Assembly: GCA_022495995.1 (NCBI GenBank)
Contig: JAFEMH010003631.1
Location: forward strand, 1-64,000
DNA: 64,000 nucleotides
Origin: Adenophora triphylla var. japonica
Taxonomy: Eukaryota; Streptophyta; Magnoliopsida; Asterales; Campanulaceae
Reading direction: 5' to 3'
Shown here: positions 24,527-35,477 of the stretch, piece after piece
Layout of the letters: each line of letters opens with the position of its first letter
How positions within the stretch are numbered: the first letter of the stretch is position 1
Made by a program: the position numbers and the translations under genes
The notes under the pieces: model-generated
Told to the model about the DNA's origin: nothing
The model's database searches: none
What the model saw: the letters and a program-made list of their open reading frames with translations, nothing else

Positions 24527-24882
24527 TAGGGATGGTCAAACTGGACCGGAATCGGAAAATTGGATCGGAATTGGATCGGAAAAGTCCGAAATCGGAGCGA
24601 ATCGGGGAGAAAATCGGAATCGGACGGACCAGAACCGGGGTTAGTGCGGGCCGGTTAAGGGTTACAAAAATGCCAAACTGGACCGAAACCGGACGAAATT
24701 TCCACGTTTTCCAAAAAACCGGACCGGAAAAGCCCGAAACCGGAGCGAACCGGGGAGAAAATCGGAACCGGACGGACCGGAACCGGGGTTAGTGCGGGCC
24801 GGTTAAGGGTTACCATATGACCGAACCAAAACCGGCGGTTCAAGGCCCGGAACCGAAATCGAACCGGATTTGGTCATCCCTA
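24527..24882. mobile_element. hAT-type MITE with 8-bp target duplication
   Basis: The 356-bp element begins TAGGGATGGTCAAAC and ends GGTCATCCCTA. It is flanked by a perfect 8-bp duplication ATTCAAAG (24519-24526, 24883-24890). Unit 2 has the empty site (one ATTCAAAG, near 28420). Inside, a segment of about 125-135 bp with 'gagcgaatcggggagaaaat' occurs twice in tandem. Confidence 0.93.
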
Positions 24883-25033
24883 ATTCAAAGTACGAGATTT
24901 TTTTTTAATTTTTTTAATATACTAAAGTAATTTTTTATTTTCTATTCAATCGTACATTTAAAAATTAAGTATCTTTGACTTCTCCGAGAAGGTTTAACAA
25001 GATTTGTCTTTGCCTAAATGGCATTAATACATA

Positions 25034-25642
25034 CTCCCTCCCCCTCCCCCTCCCCCTCCCCCTCCCTTCCATTACAAGAAATAAAAACTCAATTTTACCT
25101 AAGTGGCTTTGTTCCAATGACATCCTGGGTGACTTCCCGAAGGGGAGGTCACCGGTTCGATTCCCCTCAAGGGGAATCAATGTGGTTTAATTCCTATCTT
25201 GGGTTTCAGGGTTCTTAGGAGTCCCTCGGGCACATTCATTCAGTTAAGGAAGCAGCATTGCTGGGCTTGCAATCTCAGTGTGGGGAGTTCAACTACCGCG
25301 TTGTAGGAGGGCTCCCTTGGGGCCAGGAGTATAAGGGGTGCTGCCACCCTGGCTGCATTGGGCACATCCGCGATTTACCTCCGCCAGCATTACTGAGGGG
25401 CCGGTACCTGGTGGTCCAGGATTGATCCTGCGAAACTGGGGAACCTGGATAATAAAAAAAAATAAATAAATAAAAACTCAATTTTGATGTTTTATTACAA
25501 AAGGTCACAAGTTCAATAAATAAAATTTTTAATATTTTTTTATTCTACTTTACCTTTTACACTCACAACACCATTTATGCTATATAATTCTCTTACTTTG
25601 TATAAATCTCATTTTGTACATTTTATAATGAGACAGAGGGAG
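25034..25642. mobile_element. Stowaway-like MITE split by a SINE
   Basis: TA-flanked element orthologous to 28756-28950. Its left tip has expanded into a (CCCTCC)n microsatellite (about 25036-25068), and the SINE has inserted into its interior. Confidence 0.85.
25097..25467 (+). mobile_element. tRNA-derived SINE, copy 2
   Basis: The head has an A-box-like TAAGTGGCTTT near 25100 and a perfect RNA polymerase III B box GGTTCGATTCC (25154-25164). The body matches the inverted copy at 7478-7945, and the tail is A-rich ('aataaaaaaaaataaataa'). It is flanked by an 18-bp target duplication AAATAAAAACTCAATTTT (25079-25096 and 25468-25485). The duplicated segment at about 28780 shows the uninterrupted site. 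Confidence 0.95.
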
Positions 25643-25795
25643 TATTCTATTTTAAACTTGCAATGACATTTTATGGTCATTCAAGATAATTTAGTACATG
25701 AGTTCTTAAAGATGCTTAAAAATTTATTTTTGTAATAATCTTAAAGCTCAAAAAATAATACTTATTGTAAAATCAAACAATCATTATTCTCATTA

Positions 25796-26080
25796 CTTCC
25801 TCCGCCCCGTTCGAAATGACACGAATTTTTTTTTTGGGCGTTCCATTTGAAATGACACAACTCAAAAACGGAAAGTTTTTTATTACTTATTTATTTGTGG
25901 GACCCACTTGTCATACTTTCACAATAAATATTCACTAACTATTTCCTATCCCACTTTCTCTTTTTTAAATTACATTTCACTCATAACATTTATTTCACTA
26001 TACATTTTTTTTTTTTATATCACTTTTCTAAATTTTTGTGCAAGACACAAAATTTGCCCACTTGGATGGGAAGGAGGGAG
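25796..26080. mobile_element. Stowaway-like MITE
   Basis: Ends CTTCCTCCGCCCCGTTC and GGATGGGAAGGAGGGAG, TA-flanked. Absent from the same place in unit 2 (near 29090). Confidence 0.9.
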
Positions 26081-26479
26081 TATATGAAAAGTAATTTTGG
26101 ATTCAATTTTCAACCCAAGATCATTAAAAAAAAAAGACTTTATATAATGGGTGGGGTCCCACTCTACAAAGGCACTAAATCATTTGAAAAAGTTTGAAAT
26201 ATTTTCCCTTTTGCTTTTTAATTTCTTATAGAGGTATCTAAAATTGATATTAAAATTTACACAAAAGTTTAGTTTTCTAATAATTGTTTCTATAGGTTGC
26301 CTAGTTCCTGAGATAGCGTTAAACGGATATACAACGTCACAATTAACTTCAAATTCATATATACGCTCTAACTGATACACTTGGCTTCGACACCTATCGA
26401 TCAGCTAATGATTTTTAGAACCTTGAAATGCCTATCGACATTTTGAACCTCCGTACTTTTCTTAAACTTTAGTTTTAAC

Positions 26480-27232
26480 TATGGGTGTAAGTGGTTTGGT
26501 TCAAACCGCGGTTCAAAACCGAACCAAACCAAATCATGCGGTTTAGTTCGGTTTTCACGTAATCGTGGTTTGGTTCGGTTTCAAAAAATGTCAAACTATG
26601 TGGTTCGGTTTGGTCTGCGATTTGGACCCCCAAACCACGGTTCGAGACCGCGAGACCGATCCAACAAACCGAAGCAATAAACCAAACCACCAAACCGTTC
26701 AATATTAACCGTAGATATGTATATCTTTCATTTTCACCTTACATTTAGATTTGAAAACCCCTATTTCTATTCATGGGTTTTAGGCCATAACCCTTTTTTC
26801 TTTTGGTTAATCTTCTTGTAATAACTTTAATTCACTCTTTAGCAGATAAAATTACAAGTACTCAAATGGCATGTTAATATCATAAAAATTGAAGCACAAT
26901 TTCAAGTTGTGTTTAAATGCTAAATCTCTTATTTTTGTTATGTTTGGAAAATCTAAACAAACATGACAATAAATTGCGTAGTTTGAAACCATATTCTAAT
27001 TAATGGTTTAAGCAAAGTTCTATTTCATGGTTTGAACCGTGGTTTGACTTGTGGTTTAAACCGCGGTTCGAACTGTAACATCAAACTGCGGCTCGAACCA
27101 AACCAAACCATGGTGGTTTGGTTCGGTTCGGTTTGAATTTTTTCATGGTTCGATTCGATTTGAGATTTTTTCAAACCGATGACTAGTAGTTCGATCCGTA
27201 AATTGGCCCAAACCAAACCATTTACACCCCTA
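26480..27232. mobile_element. hAT-type foldback element, 753 bp
   Basis: It begins TATGGGTGTAAGTGG and ends CCATTTACACCCCTA, flanked by the 8-bp duplication GTTTTAAC (26472-26479 and 27233-27240). Unit 1 has the empty site GTTTTAACCATTG near 23896. Both arms of about 220 bp are rich in 'aaccaaacc' / 'ggtttggtt' and fold back; the central 300 bp is AT-rich. Confidence 0.92.
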
Positions 27233-27422
27233 GTTTTAACCATTGTTGTTATTTAAACAATTTTAACCATTGTGATAATAGATTTTGGTGAAAATGAGTG
27301 AATATCTAAAAATAATAGTTAAAATTGGTAAAAATAAATAATTATGATTGAAATCATAGATTAAAGAAAACACGAAAATTCAAAATGTCAATTAACGAGA
27401 GGAGGTAAAAAAAAAACATATA

Positions 27423-27678
27423 CTCCCTCTGTCTCGGAGAACTTTACCCCTTTATTATTGAGAACGGAAAATAAGAAATAATGTTATTAAAGTATGTGTT
27501 GTGAGTAGGAGGAGAGAGAATGAGTGGAGAGAATAGTAAATTTGAAAAATGTTGTGAGTGGGAGGAGAGAGAATGAGTGGAGAGAATAGTAATTTTTTTT
27601 TCCTTTTTAGAAAAGTGAGACTTTAAAGTGGGACGTCCAAAATAATAAAAGGGGTAATGTTTTATAGGACAGGGGGAG
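27423..27678. mobile_element. Stowaway-like MITE
   Basis: Ends CTCCCTCTGTCTCGG and GGACAGGGGGAG, TA-flanked. It contains a directly repeated 'gagaatgagtgg(a)gagaatagtaa' segment. Confidence 0.88.
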
Positions 27679-27729
27679 TATTCTTAATGATTGATCAAGC
27701 AATCAAAATTATGAAAAACAAAAACAAAT

Positions 27730-28299
27730 GCTCCCTCCATCTTCGAAAAGTCACAAAAAGTTGATATTGCCCGAGAATTAATGAGAGTATATATTGTAGT
27801 AAATATTGTGAGCATGAAAAGTGATGTGTGAGATAGAAAGTGGGGTAGATAATAATTAATACTTCCTCCGTCTCGGCCGAAAAGACACAATTTTTTTTTT
27901 GGTGTCCCATTTAAAAAGGCACAGTTCCAAAAAGGAAAAGTTTTTATTACTATTCCACCCACTCATTCTCTCTCCTACTTTACTTTTACACTCACAACAT
28001 TTTCTCTCCTAACTATTCCTCCCACTCATTCTCTCTCCTATTTAATTTTTCATACTCACAACATTTAAACTTTTTCTCTTTTCTATATCACTTTTCTTAA
28101 TTTGCGTGTGAGGTTGATTTTGTGCCTTTTAGGCTGGGATGGAGGGAGTAAATAATTATTGTTAGTATGATAAGTGAGTTTCACAAATAAATAAAGAAAT
28201 ATTAAAAAGTTTTCATATTTTGAGAATTGAGAATGTGGCTTTTTAAATAAGACAAAAAAAAAATGAAATTTTTTGTATTTTCTAAAGGGACCAAGGGAG
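27730..28299. mobile_element. Stowaway-like MITE hosting a second MITE
   Basis: The left end CTCCCTCCATCTTCG and right end GGGACCAAGGGAG enclose the insertion at 27862-28148. Orthologous to the unfilled element at 24130-24398. Confidence 0.75.
27862..28148. mobile_element. Nested Stowaway-like MITE
   Basis: Ends CTTCCTCCGTCTCGGCC and GGCTGGGATGGAGGGAG, TA-flanked, inside the older MITE. Confidence 0.88.
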
Positions 28300-28459
28300 T
28301 AGAGATTATTGTACAATTAATTGCACATGAATCAATGGGCCTTCCCGAATCCTTTCAAGTTTCAACGGGCCTTACCGTACTTTAAACCCTTCTCCTCTTT
28401 TTCCTTTTTTTTTTAATATACTATTCAAAGTAAGATATTTTTTTTTTTTTTTTGATATA

Positions 28460-28637
28460 CTCCATCGTTCCCTAAAAAATTATTCTGTTGTATATTTTGT
28501 AATTATTAAGAAAAAGCTTCACCTTTTTATACCTTAGTAGATTTGCACTAACATTCATGTCTAAGTTTAAAAATGAGACATACTTTTTGGAACAAATCAA
28601 AATAGCAAATGAAACAATCTTTCAGGAACAGAGGGAG
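28460..28637. mobile_element. Stowaway-like MITE, 178 bp
   Basis: Ends CTCCATCGTTCCC and GGAACAGAGGGAG, TA-flanked. Confidence 0.85.
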
Positions 28638-28755
28638 TACTAAAGCAATTTTTTTTTTATTTTCTATTCAATCGTGCATTTAAAAATTAAGTATCTTTGA
28701 CTTCTCCGAGAAGGGTTAACAAGATTTGTCTTTGCCTGAATGGCATTAATACATA

Positions 28756-28950
28756 CTCCCTCCATTCCATTACAAGGAATAAAAACTCAATTTCGATGTT
28801 TCCTTACAAAAGGCAACAAGTTCAGTAAAAAAGTTTTTAATATTTCTTTTTTTTAATCTACTTTTCACACTCACAACACCTGCTATGTTATATATTTCTT
28901 TTACTTTTTAAAAATCTCATTTTGTACTTTTTATAATGAGACAAAGGGAG
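28756..28950. mobile_element. Stowaway-like MITE, unfilled version
   Basis: Ends CTCCCTCCATTCC and GAGACAAAGGGAG, TA-flanked. Its interior holds a single copy of the sequence that is duplicated around the SINE in unit 1. Confidence 0.88.
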
Positions 28951-29509
28951 TATTCTATTTTAAACTTGCAATGACATTTTATGGTTATTCAAGATAATTT
29001 AGTACATGAGTTCTTAAAGATGCTTCAAAATTTATTTTTGTAATAATCTTAAAGCTCAAAAAACAATATTCATTGTAAAATCAAACAATCATTATATGAA
29101 AAGTAATATTGGATTCAATTTTCAACCCAAGATCATTAAAAAAAAAAAAAGAAGAAGACTTTATATAATGGGTGGTGTCCCACTCTACAAAGGCACTAAA
29201 TCATTTGAAAAAGTTTGAAATATTTTCCCTTTTGCTTTTTAATTTCTTAGAGGTATCTAACATGATTTAGGTGTACACTCTACCATTTTTTGTTTGTTAA
29301 AGTTGCTACTTTTGTGCATGGGAATATATCAAAATCTAGTCCAATCATGTTTGGCACTATAATCAAATAGGACAATATTAATATTTGACATTTCTTCAAT
29401 AACTTTATGCACACAATACCTTATCATTTAATTCCTCTCTATGCATCATATTTTATTATTTTTGATCAATCATAATTGTAATTTAACTGAATATTTAAGA
29501 AATTTAATA

Positions 29510-29742
29510 CTCCCTCCGTCCCAAAATGTTTGTCTCATTTGACTTTTTTGTTGAACTTTGACCACAAATATATGACAATTTAATTATGTTCATGAAATTC
29601 TAAAAGTTCCTATTGATTCACCATTAATAATATTATCAACAACAACTTTTAGAATTTCATGAACATGATTAATCTCTCATAAATTTGTGGTCAAAGTTCA
29701 ACAAAAAAATCAAATGAGACAAACATTTTGGAACGAAGTGAG
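29510..29742. mobile_element. Stowaway-like foldback MITE, 233 bp
   Basis: Close relative of 8238-8468. Ends CTCCCTCCGTCCC and GGAACGAAGTGAG, TA-flanked; almost the whole element is an inverted repeat. Confidence 0.9.
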
Positions 29743-29976
29743 TACTTTTTATTAAATTTATTGTTTATAATAGTTTTGATATTAACAATCACATCTCTTT
29801 AAAACATCATATAAATTATTCTTTCAGATGTTTATAAATTAAAATCTAATCTAATTTCTCATTTATGTGAAGATAAATAATTTTTTATTTTCACATTTAT
29901 TAAGCTGGATAACTTAGTTGTTACATCATTTATGAAATAACTGATAACTCAATTTCTCAGTTTAAAGTTAAATGAA

Positions 29977-31101
29977 TGGTGAATAGGATATTAGTACCCC
30001 CAAAGTTTCACACGATTGCAATTTAGGTTCTAACGTTGCAATTTTGACAATTTAGTGCCTATTTTCGCAAGTTGCGGAGAAATGGGAATTTTTTGGACGG
30101 CCGTTAAATAAATTGGATGAAAGTTAACAGATTGGAGGAAAGATTTAACGGACTTGTTTGAAACTTGCATTATCTATCCTTGTAATTGAATTTAGTTCAA
30201 TTTATCATTATTTTATCAATTATATTTACAAAACAATCATCAACACCATTACCCAACACTAATCCACCCCAACTAATCATTTTCATAAAAGGAAAGGCAT
30301 TACAATAATTTTCTTTACCCATGTTTTTTATTTATGCGTGTGAATTTTGTGTGTGTGTGAAATTGTTGGTGCTGTCTATGTCGGATTCAAGGGGTTTGAG
30401 AAATTTTCGTGTTGTTGAATGACAAATTTCGTTCCAAATTTGGGAGTTTTAACATTTCGTGCTTGTACATCCCAATTTGTATGTTGTATTGATGATTATG
30501 GTGGTGGGGAGGTAGTGGTGGTAATGGTGGTGGGGGATTGATTGGTGTAAAAATAAGTTAATAGTGATGATTTTTTATTTTTAATTTTGAAAGTGGCTAA
30601 TAAAAATGATGGATGTAGAAATTTTATATTGAGTTGTATTACAAAAATTAATGGTGAAATAATTAATGGAGAAATTTTTAACCATATTAAAAATTATTGA
30701 GAGAATATAAAATATTTTTTCATAAAACAAGTTTTTTTTTACAGCAAAACAATCTTAAAATTATACAGTGTGTCCATCTAATATATATATATTAATTTTT
30801 TTAACAGCAATTCAAAAAAGAAACATTAGAAGTTATTTTAAAGCATAAATGGGAAGATGTAAAGTTTTTAACGAAATGAGGGCAAAATAATAATTATTAA
30901 ACTTTATGGGTAAGAAATGCGATTTTCAAAGAAACTTACTAGATTTTTCGTCCATTTTGTTAGTTTTTATCCATATCCATCCAAAATAGACTCATTTCGC
31001 CACAATTTGTGAACAATAAGCACTAAATTGCCAAAATTGCAAGGAGAAGACCTAAATTGCAATTCATGTAAAACTTTAAGGTAGTAATGTGTTGTTTGCC
31101 C
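29977..31101. mobile_element. Mutator-like non-autonomous element, 1.1 kb
   Basis: A perfect 9-bp target duplication TTAAATGAA (29968-29976 and 31102-31110) is diagnostic of Mutator. The terminal inverted repeats are about 110 bp and imperfect ('attgcaatttaggttctaac' left, reverse complement of 'agacctaaattgcaattc' right). The interior has no recognisable gene; a GGTGGTGG-rich patch is near 30500. Confidence 0.88.
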
Positions 31102-31393
31102 TTAAATGAACATGCTCTCATATACCCTCTAGGCAAATGATAATTCAATTTGGCTCATTTTTCTTTTGTTCAAAATTGAGAAATTTATTTCTCAGTTTAC
31201 GAACAATTGAGAAGTATGCTACTTAGAAAGAACCAAAACGGTAAGAAGTATTTTTTTTGGTAATGCTAGCAACATGCAATAGAGATGAGGCAAATTCTTG
31301 GTTGAAGCGGGTCCAGACCCGGATCATCTCAACTAGTCCTTCAGTTTTGTAGGAGCCGGCAGGCTTGCCACCTACAGCTGGAGGCATCTCTTA

Positions 31394-31662
31394 CTCTCCC
31401 GTCTCAATAATAAATGTTGCAAGTTTTTACGAAACTTTTATCTGAAATAAATGTCCTTTTTTGAAAGAAAAAAAAATTGTCCCTAAATGTTTTTTTATCA
31501 ATTTTTTTTTCACTGGTCACTTTATATTTGTAAAATTAAATATTTGAAAAGTAGAAAACTAGAATAATTATGCAAATTTTCCAATTAAAATGTATAAAGC
31601 ACACATATTTTCAGAGCGTCCCTTGAAATAAAATTTTGTCATCTATTTAGGAACGGAGGGAA
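31394..31662. mobile_element. Stowaway-like MITE in the gene promoter
   Basis: Left end CTCTCCCGTCTC after TA, right end GGAACGGAGGGA before ATA. It ends directly at the TATA-like box of the beta-glucosidase gene. Confidence 0.75.
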
Positions 31663-31670
31663 TATAAATA
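31663..31670 (+). promoter_or_regulatory. Putative TATA box of the GH1 gene
   Basis: TATAAATA begins at the edge of the MITE, about 220 bp upstream of the preferred start codon, which would allow a 5' UTR of roughly 190 nt. There is no transcript evidence. Confidence 0.5.
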
Positions 31671-31889
31671 AGAAGGCAATGCCAAATCTATTTTTAGGAT
31701 TCTCCGAGGACAGCAAATTTTAGTATAAAACATATGAAGAGATCCAAAACACTAGTTATGGAAACAACAAAGTGATAAAGACAGCAAAATATATACATAC
31801 ATTATTCATGGACTGATCACATTTTATAAGAACATTGCTATCATCAAAGTTAAATGAAACAATTAGAAGTTTGTTTTGTAAATGAACAA

Positions 31890-34712
31890 ATGAGGTCAAT
31901 TATAAGAAAACTCTCTGTAATTCAGTCAGTTCACCTTCTTCTTCTGCTACTACTCATTACTAATGAAGATTATGGGCTAGTTTCAGTGATCGGTATCGAC
32001 GATTATAGCAGAGTCGACTTCCCTCCTCCTCCCGAGTTCGTTTTTGGTGCTGGAACTTCTGCTTATCAGGTCTGTTACGCCCCTGCCTTTTTTTGCTTTC
32101 GTTGAACTCTTGAGTTTAATTGTCAGAAGCCAAGAGTAGTTCATTCTCTCGTATACTTTTCGCTATATTAATCACGATGCAATATGAATAACAATATTGA
32201 TCATTCTTATGTTCGACATTTCCTTTATCTCTGTAAAGGTTGAGGGTGCAGCATTTGAAGATGGAAGGACTGCTAGTATTTTTGACACCTTTGCTCATGC
32301 CGGTTAGTATAACTCGCTTCACATTTAAGTGTGTTGATTACCACATGACACCAATATATTTCAGGCTATTCAAACGGAGACAACGGAGACGTCGCTTGTG
32401 ATGGATATCATAAATACAAGGTCTACAAAATACCCTTTTAGGCATCTATCATATCACCATTAAGCAAGCAGGGTTTGGACAGTTTACTCTGTTCTAAACT
32501 TGCCATGGATGTTTTAAGCATACATTCGTCATCTTTAACGTGGATTCCATCTTTCTTGGTACTTCCAAAACAAGGCTTTTGTAAGTATTTTCTTAATCAA
32601 TGTGTTGTAGGAAGATGTCCAACTTATGGTAGACACAAGCTTGGAAGCCTTTAGGTTCTCAATCTCATGGTCTCGCCTTATTCCCAGTAAGTTCACCCAT
32701 ATCTGTTCTGTTAACAAAGTCTCATTTCCAATGATGGAAAGGAGAATATACCACTAAAATGCTTGAATAGTCAAATAGAAACATCTTTATGGGACGGAAG
32801 GAGTACATGTTTTTTTTTCTAACGTACATTTTTTCTCGTTGTTACAGATGGCAGAGGACCTATCAATCCGAAGGGCTTGGAGTTTTACAACAATTTCATC
32901 AATGAACTTATAAGCCATGGTTAAATTTTTGTAATCTGCAACGTCTTTTACATCAATATACTTCCGTATTGTAATATTTATCTCTATCTTGCTTATTTCT
33001 TTTCACACAGGAATACAACCACACATAACATTATGCCACAGTGATCAACCACAGATACTTGAAGATGAATATGGAGGGTGGATCAGTAGAAAATCAGTGT
33101 ATAATTACCTAAATGTTACCTTCTTTTTCTGCAGAACGTGATAAATGTGACTAAATCAAAAGATGACTTGGTTAAATATGTGTTTCAGGAAAGACTTTGT
33201 TGCATATGCTGATATCTGCTTCAGAGAATTCGGCGATAGGGTTTCTCATTGGACTACTTTTAATGAGGCGAATATATACGTTAATGTTGGTTACGATACA
33301 GGGCTCACACAGCCTGCTCGCTGTTCTTCTCCGTTTGGTGTAAGAAATTGCACTCGAGGTAACTCTTCATCAGAGCCGTACATTGCTGCTCATAATATCT
33401 TGTTGGCTCATGCATCAGCTGCGAGACTCTACCAGAAAAAATACAAGGTATTACTGAGTCCGTCCCTAAATGAATGTCCAAATTTTACATTCTGACAAAT
33501 GAATGGCAACGATGCTTAAGTATTATCATTTTCCACTTTCTAACCATTTAGTTTTGCATGTATATAACAACTAGTGAAAAACAATTGCTAAAAAATCATA
33601 TAGGGACAGAGTCTTTTGCAAAAATAACATTCATTTTGGGAGAAATGTTTCTTGAAAATGGGGTTTCATTTAGGGACGGAGGGAGTATTATTATTTGAAA
33701 TTTTCTTTCCATAACAGCTCTGTTTAAAACTTCACGATCTATATTACTAATTTCCTATAGGAATGTTATTTTACGCGTGTTGCAGGCCACGCAAAATGGT
33801 TTCATAGGAATAGGCATATTTGCCTTTGGGTTTGTTCCTTACACAAATTCGAAGGAAGACCTCATTGCAACTCAAAGAGCCATCGATTTTAACATTGGTT
33901 GGTGAGTCACAAACCAGACAGAATGTATTTGTGTTTTGAGATGTGAAAATAATGGTTAATATTTTTGTTTCGTTGATGTTTGTTGTACAACCAGGTTTGT
34001 TAATCCGCTGGTGTTTGGGGACTACCCTGAAATAATGAAGAAAAATGCAGGAACAAGAATTCCGACATTCACTCAATGGGAATCGAAACAAATAAAGGGT
34101 TCATTCGATTTCCTTGCTGTGAACCATTACATGACAATTCGTGTCAAGGACAAATCAAGCAACCTTCTAATGGATGTCAGAGACTACAATGCAGACATGG
34201 CAATAGAGCAGATATGTAGGTTATTCTTTCATTATATGGTTAAAAAGAAGATTTTTTCATGTGAGATTTATAATTTTAATGCTAACTTGAATTATATGGA
34301 ATATGTTGTTCTTAATTAACTTGTAGTCTCTCCTTGTTGAGCTGACTTCGTTTTCTTCTATTTTTGCTTGTTTTATTGCAGTTGACAAAGGTGATTCGCC
34401 ACCAGATCAGGTGAAAGTTGAGAAGGAGAATCATTTTTTATTTTAAGTCAGTGGCGAAGCCACACTAGGCTTCGACCCCCTTGATTTTGGAGTTGTGTCA
34501 TTTTTACCTATTTACACCACTAAAAATAAAAATTTTGCGGTTTTGACCCCCCCCCCCCTCTGCTGAATTTTTGGGTTCCCCACTATTTTACGCCATACTA
34601 ATAGAGATTGTTTGACTCAGCTCAGTATCCAATTAATCCTTCGGGTTTGCGTGGAGTTCTGGAGTATTTCAAGCAAGTCTATGGAAACCCTGCTATTTAC
34701 ATTCATGAAAAT

Positions 34713-34760
<48 letters not shown>

Positions 34761-35477
34761 ACACACACACGCACATGGCATTATGGCAAGGTGAATGCAT
34801 CAAGTTGAAGGCATTCTAGACTTGGTTTTCAGTTGTGATGTCAAATGAAGTCCCATTAGCCTGCATTAAAGATTGAACCTTGCCCTTACATTATTTGCTA
34901 GGCCAACCGACAAAAAGAAGCAGCAACTTGAACGACACCCAGAGGGTGGAATACTTGCATGGTTACATTGGAAGCGTTCTGGACGCAATAAGGTACGTAT
35001 GTCTCTATTGTAACTGGTAAATTATGCCCCTAAAGTTGTTCCAAAGTCAATAAAGTTCAAAATAGAAATAAAAAATCTCTTTCAAACTTGATTGATCCAC
35101 ACATTTCTGAACTGCCCAGTTAGTTCAGATTAAAAAGAGAAAAGAAAAATAACTTAAGAGTTCATTTCAATGTCTAATTTGTGTTGTTGTTTGATTGTTT
35201 CTTATGGATTTTAATTTCTTATTCAAGAAATGGGTCGAACGCAAGAGGGTATTTCTGGTGGTCATTCATAGATGTCTTTGAGCCAATAGACGGCTATGGT
35301 AAAGCTTTTGGGCTCTACTATGTGGACAGGGACGACAAGGATTTGAGAAGATATCCTAAGCTCTCTGCAAAATGGTACTCTGCATTTTTGAACGAAAGTC
35401 TAGTCGCCCGTGGTAAAGACATTCTTCAAGTTGCACCAAAGAATCACGGTTCTTCACAATCTCGCTTCTTGTATTAA
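31890..35477 (+). CDS. Beta-glucosidase, glycoside hydrolase family 1
   Basis: It would hydrolyse beta-glucosides, probably in a secreted or vacuolar compartment. Thirteen exons can be placed with GT-AG introns and unbroken phase: 31890-32069, 32239-32302, 32365-32420, 32611-32686, 32848-32919, 33011-33098, 33189-33447, 33786-33901, 33995-34215, 34382-34410, 34626-34713, 34902-34992, 35228-35477. They total 1590 nt (529 residues and a stop), a normal GH1 length. I chose this ATG because a Leu-rich signal peptide follows at once; an in-frame ATG at 31854 adds 12 residues. Motifs: [22 protein letters not shown], acid/base Glu205 in TFNEA (usually TFNEP), nucleophile Glu415 in [16 protein letters not shown]. 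It resembles the plant BGLU11-like group. CAG and CTG are normal throughout. Confidence 0.9.
33454..33685. mobile_element. Stowaway-like MITE in intron 7 of the GH1 gene
   Basis: Ends CTGAGTCCGTCCC and GGGACGGAGGGAG with TA on both sides. It begins only six bases after the 5' splice site at 33447/33448. Confidence 0.88.
34714..34771 (+). repeat. (CT)n/(CA)n microsatellite at a splice donor
   Basis: Intron 11 of the GH1 gene starts GTCTCTCTC..., so the CT repeat itself forms the donor region right after the codons of the catalytic ENG motif; it ends in (CA)n. Confidence 0.85.

Larger units (their letters stand above)
23665..26242. repeat. Tandem segmental duplication, unit 1
   Basis: Starts TATTAAAATTTACACAAA and ends TTAATTTCTTATAGAGGTAT-CTAA. 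The same backbone, in the same order, recurs in unit 2 (26248-29260). Unit 1 alone contains the hAT MITE at 24527-24882, the SINE at 25097-25467 and the Stowaway at 25796-26080. Confidence 0.9.
26248..29260. repeat. Tandem segmental duplication, unit 2
   Basis: Same order of backbone sequence as unit 1 ('ggttgcctagtt', 'cctatcgacattttgaa', 'gaaaatgagtgaatatct', 'cacgtgagcc'-free AT-rich tail ending AGAGGTATCTAA). It carries its own private insertions: the hAT-type element at 26480-27232 and the Stowaways at 27423-27678, 27862-28148 and 28460-28637. Confidence 0.9.

Noticed and set aside
25097..25180. A tRNA gene, because of the GGTTCGATTCC box
   Set aside because: The sequence continues into a SINE body with an A-rich tail and an 18-bp target duplication, and no cloverleaf with paired acceptor stem is evident.
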